A DNA stretch of 64,000 bases from Bacillus sp. WMMC1349. Lineage in GTDB: Bacteria; Bacillota; Bacilli; Bacillales; Bacillaceae. The notes below the pieces were generated by a model. That model searched no databases and had not been told where the DNA came from. It saw nothing but the letters and a program-made list of their open reading frames with translations. The stretch covers positions 3,945,001-4,009,000 of the forward strand of contig NZ_JABJUQ010000007.1 of the NCBI RefSeq assembly GCF_013155385.1, written 5' to 3'. Numbering within the stretch: the first letter of the stretch is position 1; the number at the start of each line of letters is the position of its first letter. Of the stretch, positions 1 to 9,940 are shown piece by piece. The position numbers and the translations under genes were made by a program.

Positions 1-127
1 CCTCAAGATGAGATTTCCCATTCCGCAAGGAAGTAAGATCCCTGAAAGATGATCAGGTTGATAGGTCTGAGGTGGAAGTGTGGTGACACATGGAGCTGAC
101 AGATACTAATCGATCGAGGACTTAACC
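1..127 (+). rRNA. 23S rRNA, 3' end (partial)
   Basis: The sequence matches the 3' terminal domain of Bacillus 23S rRNA, ending in the familiar CGATCGAGGACTTAACC just before position 128. The gene begins outside the window. The following 128-262 is the 23S-5S spacer, which carries no gene. Confidence 0.96.
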
Positions 128-262
128 TAAAATGATTTGTGAATGGTTTATAACGCGTTATCTAGTTTTGAGAGAATACTCTCAACAAGCCAAAGGCAAG
201 GAAACTCGGCTAATGACTCACCTCTGTGAGGAACGCCCAGTACCTGTGTCCTGAAGGCATAG

Positions 263-378
<116 letters not shown>

Positions 379-391
379 AACTCGTGATATC

Positions 392-422
392 AAGCCCAGC
401 TTAGATAAGCTGGGCTTTTTAT
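392..422 (+). terminator. rrn operon intrinsic terminator
   Basis: A perfect 12-bp stem (AAGCCCAGCTTA paired with TAAGCTGGGCTT) with a 2-nt apex is followed by a T run, 13 nt after the 5S gene. Confidence 0.93.
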
Positions 423-444
423 ATTGTTATAAAAATTGAAAGGC

Positions 445-481
445 TGGCGGACTGTTCTGAGTCTGATTCCGCCAACTTTTT
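445..481 (+). terminator. second terminator-like hairpin after rrn
   Basis: TGGCGGA (445-451) pairs with TCCGCCA (468-474), followed by ACTTTTT. It may be a back-up rrn terminator; the 16-nt loop makes it less certain than the first. Confidence 0.5.
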
Positions 482-589
482 AGATTCATAAGGCGAAAAC
501 AAACATGGTTCTATTGATCACCATTAGTTTATCCAGTGCTGGTGTTAACATTTTCTTTACTAAAAAAACACAGGGATTGAGGGGATATA

Positions 590-1104
590 ATGAAACTTAA
601 AAATATCATGATATTATGTCTTGCCGCTTTATCATTAATATTTATATTGATACTTAGCTTTCATCAAAAAAGTACACAAGACATCATTTCAGAGCAGTTT
701 TCTGAATATGTGGGAGACAACCATTTGACTGTATTAAGAGAAACTATTCCACAACAGCATGAAAAAGTGCTTTTATCAGTTTATAAAACACCTGAAAATC
801 AATTCGGTATTATTGAATTTGGAGAAGAGCAGAAAGCTCAAGCAGAGAAGAACATAGATAATCGATTTACAGTCATCTGTTAGAAGGGAAATGTGCTGTT
901 ATACTAGTAAACAAGAAGTATCGTAAACTTGTTTACTCTGTTATTCACTATGATAAGCATTATAAAAAACTAGAGGAGATTCGCTTTTTGGAGGATGAGT
1001 TCGTGGTGATGGATATCTTTAAAGAGAATGTATCGACTGTTCATACTATTGAGTTTGTCAATCAAGCTGGTAAAGTCGTATCCATTGTAAAAGGCCCATT
1101 TTGA
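590..1104 (+). pseudogene. frameshifted small membrane or secreted protein
   Basis: An ATG ORF of 97 codons starts with a hydrophobic signal-anchor segment (about residues 4-24) and stops at 881-883. From 880 a second frame, shifted by -1, runs 74 codons without a stop to a TGA at 1102-1104. The second part has no start codon or ribosome site of its own, so the two parts look like one protein of about 170 residues broken by a frameshift. I do not recognise the family. It lies between rrn and csfB, a place where I recall no gene in B. subtilis. A sequencing indel or programmed frameshift is also possible. Confidence 0.6.
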
Positions 1105-1334
1105 ATCTCTTGATTGATTTGTTCAGAAAATCGATATTTAATTAACCTAATATAGAGAAAAAGTGTTTTTTGTTGTGCTCAATCACTTCGAATTCACCCC
1201 TTCCCCCATTGTTTTCTATATGTGTAAATCGATAATTCACCTTTGTATTGATTTAACAACCATCACCTGAAACAAACACGTTATGATGTTCGCCTACATA
1301 TACTAATCTAACCTTCAAAAACATTCTTAATTTT

Positions 1335-1364
1335 GTATACAAGTATCAATAGTTGGAAATAATG
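1335..1364 (+). promoter_or_regulatory. SigF-type promoter of csfB
   Basis: GTATA (1335-1339), a 15-nt spacer and GGAAATAATG (1355-1364) match the SigF -35 (GYWTA) and -10 (GGNNANANT) pattern. The B. subtilis csfB gene is SigF-dependent. Confidence 0.8.
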
Positions 1365-1384
1365 AAATTTATGGAGGTGGAATG

Positions 1385-1576
1385 ATGAAGAAGCGTGATT
1401 CAGGGGAAGCATGTATGATTTGTGAAGAAAAAAAAATGAAAGGTATTCACCTTTATACGAAATTTATATGTGAAGAATGTGAAAAAAAGATAATATCAAC
1501 ATCAACAACTGATCCTCAATACTCTGAATATGTTAAAAAATTAAAAGGTATTCGTACACCGCCTTTATATTCTTAG
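1385..1576 (+). CDS. csfB: anti-sigma factor CsfB (Gin)
   Basis: A 63-residue zinc-ribbon protein with CXXC pairs (CMIC and CEEC) and the conserved tail ISTSTTDPQYSEYVKKLKGI. Gin is made in the forespore and inhibits SigG; it also acts on SigE. Two consecutive in-frame ATGs (1382 and 1385) are present; GGAGGTGG at 1373-1380 lies 4 nt from the first and 7 nt from the second, so 1385 is preferred. A SigF promoter lies upstream and an intrinsic terminator follows, so it is a single-gene unit, as in B. subtilis. Confidence 0.93.
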   Translation: MKKRDSGEACMICEEKKMKGIHLYTKFICEECEKKIISTSTTDPQYSEYVKKLKGIRTPPLYS

Positions 1577-1598
1577 ACCGATTTTCAGGTCTTTTTTT
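1575..1598 (+). terminator. csfB terminator
   Basis: AGACC (1575-1579) pairs with GGTCT (1587-1591) and is followed by seven T residues. The stem overlaps the csfB stop codon. Confidence 0.75.
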
Positions 1599-1751
1599 GT
1601 ATTTAAAGGAGACAGGTCTTTAAGTTCTTGAAGAGGCAAGGTATAATAAAAATAGCACACTATAATTTACAAAGCAGTCAGGACATCCAGAGATAGATGT
1701 CTTTTTCTTATATCAATATGTGTTGTATTTTTTAAAAGGAGTAGATGATGT

Positions 1752-2384
1752 ATGAAACGTTTTTTCTTAATTTTGCTTCTTCTATTAGCCGCTAATTCCA
1801 TATCTGTGCTCCTTTGGTTGACCTGTTTTATTGTCTTTGATCAAACGTTTCTGTTGTCGTCTGTTTATGCAGCGGCAACTTGGATGTTAGTTTATTTTGG
1901 AGGAAAATGGTGTAGAACTTTTTTATTAAGAAAAGAAAATAAACTGACAAGACGGGATTATCGTTATATTAAGCAAAATTTAAAAGAAGCAAAAGGGAAA
2001 ATAGCCCGTCTAAGAAAATTAATTTTTTCAGTTAAAAGCCTTCAAACGTTAAAGCAAAACTTTGAAATCTATCGAATGGTCAGAAAAATTTATTGGCTAA
2101 CAAAAGAAGAACCTAACCGGTTTTATCAAGTAGAACGTTTTTATTATCAAAATTTAGATTTGGCTGTGGAACTAACCGAAAAATATGCTCTATTAGCATC
2201 ACAACCGAAGCGAAATGTGAAGCTGGAAATGGTTTTGAGTGAAACACGGTTAACAATTGCTGAATTAACCAAACAACTAGAAAATGATCTGTACGATTTA
2301 CTAAAAACAGACATTGCCCACTTACAATACGAACTTGATGTTGCAAAACATTCGTTCAATAACGCAGGAGAAAAGATAAAATGA
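1752..2384 (+). CDS. xpaC: XpaC-like membrane protein
   Basis: The 210-residue protein has two hydrophobic segments at about 4-28 and 32-49, then a long charged, helical cytoplasmic part. This matches the XpaC family (named for 5-bromo-4-chloroindolyl phosphate hydrolysis; true function unclear). It overlaps the TelA-family gene yaaN by 4 nt (ATGA), so the two are translationally coupled, as in B. subtilis. A possible SigA -10 (TATAAT at 1642-1647) lies upstream with only a weak -35. The assignment rests on length, topology and position beside yaaN. Confidence 0.85.
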   Translation: MKRFFLILLLLLAANSISVLLWLTCFIVFDQTFLLSSVYAAATWMLVYFGGKWCRTFLLRKENKLTRRDYRYIKQNLKEAKGKIARLRKLIFSVKSLQTLKQNFEIYRMVRKIYWLTKEEPNRFYQVERFYYQNLDLAVELTEKYALLASQPKRNVKLEMVLSETRLTIAELTKQLENDLYDLLKTDIAHLQYELDVAKHSFNNAGEKIK

Positions 2385-3313
2385 ATGGCTTTGCTGATTG
2401 GCTTTCTAACAATGTAAGTTCTTCAGATAGAATGGGAAAACAGGTTCATACATTGTCGGAGGAAAAGCAATTGCAAGTATTTCAGCTGGCTGAACAGATT
2501 GATCTAACACAACAGCTAACAATTGATTGCTACGGAAGTAACGTACAAAAAAACTTAGCTCATTTCACAGATATTATGTTTGAGTATGTTCGAAAAAACG
2601 ATGGTGCCGGTATAGGGCTAATCGTAAATGATTTTGTTAAGATGCTCGAGGCAATTGACCCTGATATGTTATACCCGAAAAAAAGCCAGTTGTTTTTCCG
2701 ATTGATCAGAAAATCATCTTGCTCTGTCCAAGAAACAATCTCCAGATACGAAAAAACACGCGCTCAAATGAACAGAGTCAGTGTTAGGCTAGAGCATTCA
2801 AAAAAAGCGTTGATCAAAGATCTTGAGATGCTTGAACAGCTTTTAGAAGAAAATAAAAAATACAATGAAAAGCTAAATCTATATATTGTAGCTGGACAAT
2901 TGAAACTGGAGGAATTGTCTTCAAATACTGATCGTTTAAGAAGACGGCTGCATGATTTAATCATCAGCAGAGAAATCACCAAACAAAGTGCAGTGCAAAT
3001 TCAAATGATTCAAAATACGAACCAAGTGCTGATCGAAAAAATCCACTCAGCGCTTATGACAGCAATTCCTCTTTGGAAGAACCAAGTAGTGATTGCTTTA
3101 ACTTTTCTGAGGCAACAACATGCTACAATAGCTCAACAGCAAGTTTCTGAAGTATTGGTAAAAAATTCAGAAATTCTGAAAAACAATACAGTCCAAACAG
3201 CTAAAGGAAAAGATGTTGAGATTGAAACGTTGAAAAATTTGCAGAATCATTTAATTCGTGTACTTAAAGAGACATTAAATATTGAAGAAGCTGGCCGGAC
3301 AAAACGCCTTTAG
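2381..3313 (+). CDS. yaaN: TelA-family (toxic anion resistance) protein
   Basis: The 310-residue, highly charged helical protein has TelA-family signatures: GLIVNDFVKMLEAIDPD (about 79-95), the coiled-coil centre and the conserved ITKQSAVQIQMIQNTNQ (about 198-214). Family members are usually about 360-390 residues; as I recall B. subtilis YaaN, this copy lacks a segment after LKLEEL and a C-terminal tail, ending at EEAGRTKRL. The physiological role is not established, though relatives are linked to tellurite and envelope stress. It is coupled to xpaC. Confidence 0.87.
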   Translation: MNGFADWLSNNVSSSDRMGKQVHTLSEEKQLQVFQLAEQIDLTQQLTIDCYGSNVQKNLAHFTDIMFEYVRKNDGAGIGLIVNDFVKMLEAIDPDMLYPKKSQLFFRLIRKSSCSVQETISRYEKTRAQMNRVSVRLEHSKKALIKDLEMLEQLLEENKKYNEKLNLYIVAGQLKLEELSSNTDRLRRRLHDLIISREITKQSAVQIQMIQNTNQVLIEKIHSALMTAIPLWKNQVVIALTFLRQQHATIAQQQVSEVLVKNSEILKNNTVQTAKGKDVEIETLKNLQNHLIRVLKETLNIEEAGRTKRL

Positions 3314-3443
3314 ACAGAAGGAAAGGACACTTAAGGATAAAGATTTGCCAAAACATCTTCCCTGTCCCCCATCTTGAAGGTTATAATAAAAAAAGAAAAT
3401 GCCGAAAGCCATACTCTAGGCATATTAAAGGGAATCGATCAAG

Positions 3444-4886
3444 ATGAAAACACCTCTATATACAGCATTGGTCAACCATGCTGATGAACATATACAATCA
3501 TTTCACGTCCCGGGACATCACAATGGAGATGTCTTTTTTGATGAAGCGAGAGCCTTTTTCCAAGCCATCCTAAAAATAGATGTGACTGAATTAACAGGAC
3601 TTGATGATTTGCATGATCCTTCAGGTGTTATAAAAAAAGCCCAAGATTTAACCTCAACACTCTATGGAGCTAAAGAAACATTTTTTCTTGTTAATGGATC
3701 AACAGTTGGAAACCTTGCGATGATTCTGTCAGTTTGCCAGCCGGGAGATGTTATACTTGTTCAGCGTAACTGTCACAAATCGGTTTTTCATGCAATAGAG
3801 CTAAGTGGGGTACATCCGGTGTTTTTGACACCAGAAATCGATGAGAAAATGGCAGTAGCTACACACCTTTTACATCAGACTGTCAAAAATGCGATATTAA
3901 GATATCCTTCGGCCAAAGCATTAATGATCACATCCCCTAATTACTATGGACATGCAGTTGATTTAACGCCAATGATTGCAGAAGCACACCAACATCATAT
4001 ACCTGTTCTCGTAGATGAGGCTCATGGTGCACATTTTGTCTTAGGGGGTTCTTTTCCTCACTCATCTCTACAAGCTGGAGCTGATGTCGTTGTCCAATCT
4101 GCTCACAAGACACTTCCAGCAATGACAATGGGATCATACTTGCACTTAAACAGTGGAAGAATCGACAGGGACAAATTGGCGCACTATTTGACTGTCCTAC
4201 AAAGCAGCAGCCCATCTTATCCAATCATGGCTTCATTGGACTTAGCAAGGGCCTATCTTGAAGACATCATCAAAGCGAACAAAGCTGAGCAGATTGAACA
4301 AGAGATACAAGACATGAAGCTATCGTTATTGCAGATGAAAGGGATAGAGCCCATTGTTCCAACAGACTCTCTTATTCAGCAAGATCCATTAAAATTATCG
4401 ATCAGATCAAAATATGGCCACTCCGGTTATCAATTGAAAAATATTTTCGAGAAAAATGGTTGGCATCCTGAATTGGCTGATGAAAAGCAAGTATTGTTTG
4501 TTTTACCGCTAGGAGGTAAAAATAAGTTAACAAAAGAGCAGATTAGCAAGATTGAAAAGGAAATGAAACAAACATCAGCTGAACCTTCAAATGAAACGTG
4601 CAGCATGCAGCCGCTTGAAAAAGTGACCACATTGCCTTATTCAAGCAAGAAACAATCCGCTTTTAAAAAAGAATCAGTCTCATTCAGAGAAGCAGTCGGC
4701 AGGGTAAGTGCGGAACAAGTTATCCCATATCCACCTGGGATTCCCCTCATCATGGCAGGAGAAAGGGTGACCAAAGACGTCATTCACCAGTTAACAAAGC
4801 TGATTGATTTAAATGCCTATATTCAGGGAAGCAGCCTGCTGAAAAATAAACAATTAACGGTATATATAGAAGAGGAGAAATCATGA
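3444..4886 (+). CDS. yaaO: Orn/Lys/Arg decarboxylase family protein YaaO
   Basis: A 480-residue fold-I PLP enzyme. The N-terminus carries the family segment HVPGHHNG (about 21-28), the aspartate-containing DEAHGAH (191-197) and the PLP lysine in SAHKTLPAM (Lys222). The C-terminal domain matches the small domain of basic amino-acid decarboxylases. The substrate is not shown by sequence; arginine or lysine are the likely candidates. The stop overlaps the start of tmk by 4 nt, so the two are co-translated. This short form lacks the N-terminal response-regulator-like wing of the long E. coli enzymes. Confidence 0.9.
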   Translation: MKTPLYTALVNHADEHIQSFHVPGHHNGDVFFDEARAFFQAILKIDVTELTGLDDLHDPSGVIKKAQDLTSTLYGAKETFFLVNGSTVGNLAMILSVCQPGDVILVQRNCHKSVFHAIELSGVHPVFLTPEIDEKMAVATHLLHQTVKNAILRYPSAKALMITSPNYYGHAVDLTPMIAEAHQHHIPVLVDEAHGAHFVLGGSFPHSSLQAGADVVVQSAHKTLPAMTMGSYLHLNSGRIDRDKLAHYLTVLQSSSPSYPIMASLDLARAYLEDIIKANKAEQIEQEIQDMKLSLLQMKGIEPIVPTDSLIQQDPLKLSIRSKYGHSGYQLKNIFEKNGWHPELADEKQVLFVLPLGGKNKLTKEQISKIEKEMKQTSAEPSNETCSMQPLEKVTTLPYSSKKQSAFKKESVSFREAVGRVSAEQVIPYPPGIPLIMAGERVTKDVIHQLTKLIDLNAYIQGSSLLKNKQLTVYIEEEKS

Positions 4887-5518
4887 GCGGTTTATTTATT
4901 ACATTGGAAGGTCCTGAAGGAGCTGGGAAAACAACGATCCTTCAGGCAGTGACACAACAATTGACGAAAAACGGATATCCTGTACTTGCAACCAGAGAGC
5001 CGGGCGGAATTGAAATAGCTGAACAAATTCGTGAGGTTATTTTAAATCCTAATAACACAGACATGGATCCTAAAACAGAAGCACTTCTATATGCAGCAGC
5101 AAGAAGCCAGCATTTAGTTGAAAAGGTGCAGCCAGCACTTAAAAAAGGAAAAATCGTCTTGTGTGACCGATTTATTGATAGTTCGCTCGCTTATCAGGGA
5201 TATGCAAGAGGACTTGGGATTGATGAAGTCTTGTCCATTAATCAATTTGCAATTGGAGAGATGATGCCTCATATTACAATATATTTTGCTATTGATCCAG
5301 AAGAAGGAATGAAACGGATTCATGTCAATGATTCACGCGAGAAAAACCGTCTTGACCTTGAACAAATTGATTTTCATCATCGTGTTTTGCAAGGTTATCA
5401 AGAGGTAATGGACCGGTTCCCGAAGCGTTTTCGGACCGTGGATGCCAGCCAGCCTATTGATCATGTAGTAAAAGACGTTTATGAAATGATTGAACAGGAA
5501 CTTCATTCATTTCTGTAA
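4883..5518 (+). CDS. tmk: thymidylate kinase
   Basis: The 211-residue enzyme phosphorylates dTMP to dTDP for DNA synthesis. The P-loop is GPEGAGKTT (10-18), followed by TREPGG for substrate binding, the CDRF motif (about 94-97) and the lid [10 protein letters not shown] (about 152-161). Length and sequence are very close to the B. subtilis enzyme. It overlaps yaaO by 4 nt and is followed by a 180-nt gap with a new promoter for darA. Confidence 0.97.
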   Translation: MSGLFITLEGPEGAGKTTILQAVTQQLTKNGYPVLATREPGGIEIAEQIREVILNPNNTDMDPKTEALLYAAARSQHLVEKVQPALKKGKIVLCDRFIDSSLAYQGYARGLGIDEVLSINQFAIGEMMPHITIYFAIDPEEGMKRIHVNDSREKNRLDLEQIDFHHRVLQGYQEVMDRFPKRFRTVDASQPIDHVVKDVYEMIEQELHSFL

Positions 5519-5604
5519 TCTTCTCGGTTCTTGAGAAGGATCTTCATTAGAATACGTTATGATACACAGCATATACTAGCTGAAAAACCCCCCAATGATT
5601 TTAA

Positions 5605-6030
<426 letters not shown>

Positions 6031-6041
6031 GGGTTGAAAAT

Positions 6042-6479
6042 ATGAAGATAAGTCAAGAATTACGTACAATTATAGAAAAACAGCAGACTCAGCCTGTTAG
6101 AGGAACTACGACCTCTTCATTTAAAGAAAAAATTAGTATTCAGGGAGAAAAGCTTAGGTTTGAACAGCTAACAATGCTTTTGACCGATATTGAAACGTTT
6201 GGGAAACGGCTGACTAAGTCGAGAAATTTTAAAGATTTGGCTAGATTTAAAGGGATGATCAAACGTTTTGTAAAAGAAGCTGTTGAAAATGGTTTAACCG
6301 TAGAAAATTCGAGAAGTTTTGATTTATATGGAAACAGCAGAACACTAAACATTGTAAAAGAACTTGATGAAAAGCTCGTCCAATTGACAGAGGAATTAAT
6401 GGATCGAGAAAAACCTTCTATTGATTTATTGGAACGGATCGGGCAAATAAAGGGTTTGTTAATTAACCTTTACACATAG
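6042..6479 (+). CDS. yaaR: DUF327 protein YaaR
   Basis: A 145-residue helical protein of the DUF327 family, recognised by FGKRLTKSRNFKDLARFKGMI (about 47-66) and by its fixed place between darA and holB. There are no membrane segments. Its function is unknown. It follows darA by 11 nt and precedes holB by 11 nt, which fits a single transcript. Confidence 0.9.
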   Translation: MKISQELRTIIEKQQTQPVRGTTTSSFKEKISIQGEKLRFEQLTMLLTDIETFGKRLTKSRNFKDLARFKGMIKRFVKEAVENGLTVENSRSFDLYGNSRTLNIVKELDEKLVQLTEELMDREKPSIDLLERIGQIKGLLINLYT

Positions 6480-6490
6480 AGAGTGATGTT

Positions 6491-7480
6491 ATGGCTATAA
6501 CTTGGAAAGAAATGCAGGCACTTCAACCAAAAGTGATGCGGCTTTTGCAAAATAGTATAGAAAGAAATCGGCTGGCACATGCTTATTTGTTTGAAGGGCG
6601 TAAAGGGACAGGTAAATTAGATGCAGCTTTTTTGTTGGCGAAAAGTTTTTTTTGTCTTCATCAAAAGAGCGAGCCTTGTGAATCTTGTCGAAATTGTCAG
6701 CGAATTACTTCCGGCAATCATCCTGATGTCCATGCCGTCTTTCCTGATGGATTGTCGATTAAAAAAGGGCAAATTCAGTCACTGCAGGAAGAATTCGCAA
6801 AAACAGGTTTGGAATCGCAAAAGAAGCTATATATCATTTCCCATGCAGATAAAATGACAACAAATGCCGCCAATAGTTTGTTAAAATTTTTAGAAGAGCC
6901 AAGCAATGAAACAATTGCCATTCTGTTAACAGAACAGCCCCATAAATTGTTGGACACCATTAGATCAAGATGTCAGGTTCTATCATTCCAATCATTATTA
7001 CCAGAATCAATTGAAAAAGAATTAATTAAACAAGAGATCTCTCCGAGCCTAGCATCCATTTTGTCGAATATGACTAGCAGTTTATCAGAAGCGCTCGAAT
7101 TAAGTCGAAATGAACAGTTTGCAGAGACTAGAGCGAAAGTGATAAAATTGTATGAAGTCTTACACCAGAGAAAAGGACATGCTTTTTTTTATATTCAAGA
7201 TCAATGGATGCCCTTTTTTAAGGAGAAAGACCATCAACAAATGGGTCTTGATATGCTTTTATTCATATATCGTGATGTGTTGTCCATTCAGATAGGACAT
7301 GAAGATAAAATTATTTTTCAGGACTTATTCCAAATATTAAAACAGCATGCATTACAATCCACACAACAACGAGTGACAAACCAGATACTTGCTGTTTTAG
7401 AAGCAAAAAAACGGCTTTATTCCAATGTTAATGCTCATAGTTTAATGGAGCACTTGGTTTTAATGCTGCAGGAGGGATAA
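6491..7480 (+). CDS. holB: DNA polymerase III delta' subunit
   Basis: A 329-residue AAA+ clamp-loader subunit. The modified P-loop GRKGTGK is at 36-42; the zinc module is C55, C63, C66 and C69 (CESCRNC); the sensor/arginine-finger SRC motif is in TIRSRCQVL. Together with tau and delta it opens the sliding clamp. The start ATG has GAGAG(T)G upstream. It ends 2 nt before the ricT start, so expression is coupled to ricT. Confidence 0.96.
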   Translation: MAITWKEMQALQPKVMRLLQNSIERNRLAHAYLFEGRKGTGKLDAAFLLAKSFFCLHQKSEPCESCRNCQRITSGNHPDVHAVFPDGLSIKKGQIQSLQEEFAKTGLESQKKLYIISHADKMTTNAANSLLKFLEEPSNETIAILLTEQPHKLLDTIRSRCQVLSFQSLLPESIEKELIKQEISPSLASILSNMTSSLSEALELSRNEQFAETRAKVIKLYEVLHQRKGHAFFYIQDQWMPFFKEKDHQQMGLDMLLFIYRDVLSIQIGHEDKIIFQDLFQILKQHALQSTQQRVTNQILAVLEAKKRLYSNVNAHSLMEHLVLMLQEG

Positions 7481-7482
7481 GC

Positions 7483-8310
7483 TTGTATCATGTAATTGGT
7501 GTTCGCTTTAAAAAAGCGGGCAAAATATATTATTTTGATCCAAACGGATATCAGATAGATAAAGACAGCTGTGTAATCGTTGAAACAGTAAGAGGGGTTG
7601 AGTATGGCCAGGTTGTTGTTGCCAATAAGCAAGTAGACGAGCACGATGTCGTCTTGCCCTTAAGAAAAGTGATCAGGGTGGCTGATGAACGTGATCGTCT
7701 AATTGTTGAAGAAAACAAAGATGTTGCTCTGTCAGCTTTTGAAATATGTCAGAAAAAAGTATATGAACATGGTCTTGAAATGAAACTGGTTGATGTCGAA
7801 TTCACATTTGATCGAAACAAAGTGATTTTTTATTTTACGGCTGATGGAAGAGTCGATTTTAGAGAGCTTGTCAAAGATTTGGCAGCTATCTTTAAAACTA
7901 GAATTGAACTTAGACAGATCGGTGTAAGGGATGAAGCCAAAATGCTTGGCGGTATCGGACCGTGTGGAAGAATGCTTTGCTGCTCAACGTTTCTCGGCGA
8001 TTTTGAACCTGTTTCTATCAAAATGGCCAAAGATCAAAATCTCTCACTCAACCCGACGAAGATCTCTGGTCTATGCGGACGGCTTATGTGCTGTTTAAAG
8101 TATGAAAATGATGAATATGAAACGGCTAAAGAACAGCTCCCTGATATTGGAGAAGTCATTGCAACATCCAACGGCCCAGCGAAAGTTGTTGGGTTGAATA
8201 TTCTTGAACGCATCCTTCAAGTCGAATTGACAAATAACGAAAGAGTTGTGGAATACACTTGGGATGAACTGTTACAAGAAGGTGTCGTATCTGCCCAAAC
8301 CACAGATTAA
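7483..8310 (+). CDS. ricT: RicT (YaaT), Y-complex subunit
   Basis: A 275-residue PSP1-domain protein. RicT with RicA and RicF forms the Fe-S 'Y-complex' that directs RNase Y and supports sporulation, competence and biofilm formation. The cysteine cluster is C161, C166, C167, C198, C203 and C204. The start is TTG at 7483, chosen because GGAGG at 7471-7475 is 7 nt upstream and the protein then begins with the expected YHVIGVRFK. It sits between holB and yabA in one operon. Confidence 0.95.
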   Translation: MYHVIGVRFKKAGKIYYFDPNGYQIDKDSCVIVETVRGVEYGQVVVANKQVDEHDVVLPLRKVIRVADERDRLIVEENKDVALSAFEICQKKVYEHGLEMKLVDVEFTFDRNKVIFYFTADGRVDFRELVKDLAAIFKTRIELRQIGVRDEAKMLGGIGPCGRMLCCSTFLGDFEPVSIKMAKDQNLSLNPTKISGLCGRLMCCLKYENDEYETAKEQLPDIGEVIATSNGPAKVVGLNILERILQVELTNNERVVEYTWDELLQEGVVSAQTTD

Positions 8311-8324
8311 CGAGGTGTGAAACC

Positions 8325-8687
8325 TTGGATAAAAAAGAATTGTTTGATACAGTTATAAATTTAGAAGAACAAATCGGTTCATTGTACCGTCAGCTTGGAG
8401 ATCTTAAACAGCATATTGGGGAAATGATCGAAGAAAATAACCATTTGCACTTGGAAAATGAGCATTTGCGCAAGCGGTTAGAAGAGACAGATCAAAGGCT
8501 GAAAGTCACAAAATCGGGTACAAAAGAGTCAAAAACCGAGAAAACAGGGCTTATTGATATTGGAGAAGGCCACGATAATTTGGCGCGCCTTTATCAGGAA
8601 GGTTTCCACATTTGTAACATCCATTATGGAAGTGTCCGTAAAGAGGGAGATTGTTTGTTTTGTCTGTCATTTTTAAATAAAAAATAA
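8325..8687 (+). CDS. yabA: replication initiation control protein YabA
   Basis: A 120-residue regulator that binds DnaA and the DnaN clamp to restrain re-initiation. The N-terminal half is a leucine-zipper coiled coil (about 4-62), then a linker, then a zinc-binding C-terminal domain with H and C ligands (CNIH and CLFC, about 96-115). The start is TTG, as the conserved MDKKELFD begins there and GAGGTG lies upstream. It is the last gene of the darA-yabA operon, with an intrinsic terminator right after. Confidence 0.95.
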   Translation: MDKKELFDTVINLEEQIGSLYRQLGDLKQHIGEMIEENNHLHLENEHLRKRLEETDQRLKVTKSGTKESKTEKTGLIDIGEGHDNLARLYQEGFHICNIHYGSVRKEGDCLFCLSFLNKK

Positions 8688-8692
8688 AAGGA

Positions 8693-8720
8693 GGGCTTCC
8701 GGTCAAACGGAAGCCCTTTT
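8693..8720 (+). terminator. yabA operon terminator
   Basis: A perfect 9-bp stem, GGGCTTCCG with CGGAAGCCC, a 6-nt loop and TTTT. Confidence 0.9.
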
Positions 8721-8725
8721 AACGG

Positions 8726-8888
8726 GGTTGTCCTGAAAGAAGTGTGGATGGGAATTTGCTCGCTTTCCGCGAGCCTCCTCGGAGCTTGTTCCTTGCTCCT
8801 GCGGTCTCGTCTGGCTCGCTGCTCCCGCAGGAGTCTCGCAACCCCCTGATTTATATTGAAAAAGGACTTTTTAGACAGCTCTTTTAAC
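8726..8888. repeat. dispersed palindromic repeat, copy 1
   Basis: A GC-richer island with no ORF. It carries short elements GGGAATTTGCTCGCTTTCCG, GCGAGCCTC, GAGTCTCGCAA and GGACTTTTTAGACAGC. The reverse complement shares the same elements, in the same order, with 45545-45660: GTCTAAAAAG, TTGCGAGAC, GAGGCTCGCGG, AAAGC, AAATTC and TCAGGACA. The two ends are imperfectly complementary. It lies between the yabA terminator and yabB. Confidence 0.7.
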
Positions 8889-8928
8889 GGGTAGTCACCA
8901 AGAATAGATTATAGTGGGAAAGGACAAA

Positions 8929-9675
8929 ATGATGATTCAATTACGAGATGATGAACGACTTGATGATGTACTTGCAGAGGATTTGAAAATTGTACAGAGC
9001 CCGACAGTCTTTGCATTTTCATTAGATGCGGTATTGCTGTCAAAATTTACATATGTTCCTATTCAAAAAGGTAATATTATTGATCTGTGTACAGGAAATG
9101 GCATTGTTCCACTGCTTCTCAGTACCCGTTCTAAAGCAACGATCACTGGGGTTGAAATTCAAGAGAGGTTGTATGATATGGCACAGCGGAGTGTAGCATA
9201 CAATTGTCTTGAGCAACAGATTCAGTTTATTAAAGATGATCTAAAGCATATGCCAAAAGTGCTGGGATATCATAAAGCCGATGTTGTAACATGTAATCCT
9301 CCTTATTTTAAAACACCCCAAAAAACGGAGCAAAATCTTAATGAACATCTTGCGATAGCCCGACATGAAATTTATTGCACATTGGAAGATGTAGTTCAGG
9401 TCAGCAGCCAACTTTTAAAGCAGGGTGGAAAAATGGCGCTTGTCCATAGACCGGGAAGGCTTCTTGAAATTTTTGAGTTGATGAGGGAATATCAGATTGA
9501 GCCGAAACGTGTACAATTTGTTTATCCAAAACATGATAAAGAGGCAAATACCATTTTAGTTGAAGGAATAAAAAATGGCCGACCTGATCTGAAAATCTTA
9601 CCACCGCTGTTTGTATATGATAAAAACAGCCAATATACAAAAGAGATAAGGAAGATATTGTATGGAGACAGGTGA
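8929..9675 (+). CDS. yabB: tRNA1(Val) adenine-N6 methyltransferase family protein
   Basis: A SAM-dependent N6-adenine methyltransferase of the YabB/TrmNF family. It has the SAM motif [11 protein letters not shown] (about 47-57) and the catalytic NPPY (about 123-126). A GTG at 8914 is in frame, but AAGGA at 8919-8923 fits ATG at 8929 or 8932, and the protein then starts like the B. subtilis one. It overlaps yazA by 14 nt and leads the yabB-yazA-rsmI unit. The exact tRNA target is inferred from the family. Confidence 0.92.
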   Translation: MMIQLRDDERLDDVLAEDLKIVQSPTVFAFSLDAVLLSKFTYVPIQKGNIIDLCTGNGIVPLLLSTRSKATITGVEIQERLYDMAQRSVAYNCLEQQIQFIKDDLKHMPKVLGYHKADVVTCNPPYFKTPQKTEQNLNEHLAIARHEIYCTLEDVVQVSSQLLKQGGKMALVHRPGRLLEIFELMREYQIEPKRVQFVYPKHDKEANTILVEGIKNGRPDLKILPPLFVYDKNSQYTKEIRKILYGDR

Positions 9676-9940
9676 TAACCATTATTTTTATGTACTGTTA
9701 TGCCGGGACGGCAGTTTATATGCAGGGTATACGAATAACCTTGAAAAACGGTTAAAAACCCACAATGATGGCAAAGGAGCCAAATATACAAGAGCAAGGC
9801 TGCCAGTCACACTCCATTATTCCGAACGGTTTTCAACGAAAAGGGAGGCTATGCAGGCAGAGTATTATTTCAAAAAGTTATCGAGAAAAAATAAAGAACA
9901 TTATCTAAAAACAAAAACGGCAGAGAAAAGAGGGTGTTGA
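9662..9940 (+). CDS. yazA: GIY-YIG domain protein YazA
   Basis: A 92-residue single-domain GIY-YIG nuclease-fold protein. The motif appears as [18 protein letters not shown] (about 6-23) with the conserved arginine in LEKRLKTHN and the glutamate in MQAEYYFK. The cellular target is unknown. It overlaps both yabB (14 nt) and rsmI (7 nt), so translation is coupled. Confidence 0.93.
   Translation: METGDNHYFYVLLCRDGSLYAGYTNNLEKRLKTHNDGKGAKYTRARLPVTLHYSERFSTKREAMQAEYYFKKLSRKNKEHYLKTKTAEKRGC

Noticed and set aside
2764..2982. Antisense ORFs within yaaN and xpaC
   Set aside because: They are shadows of well-supported genes with no start signals.
6686..6692. TGTCGAA heptamer inside holB (another lies in mfd)
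   Set aside because: Single heptamers in coding sequence are expected by chance in a window of this size; only paired, non-coding ones were kept.
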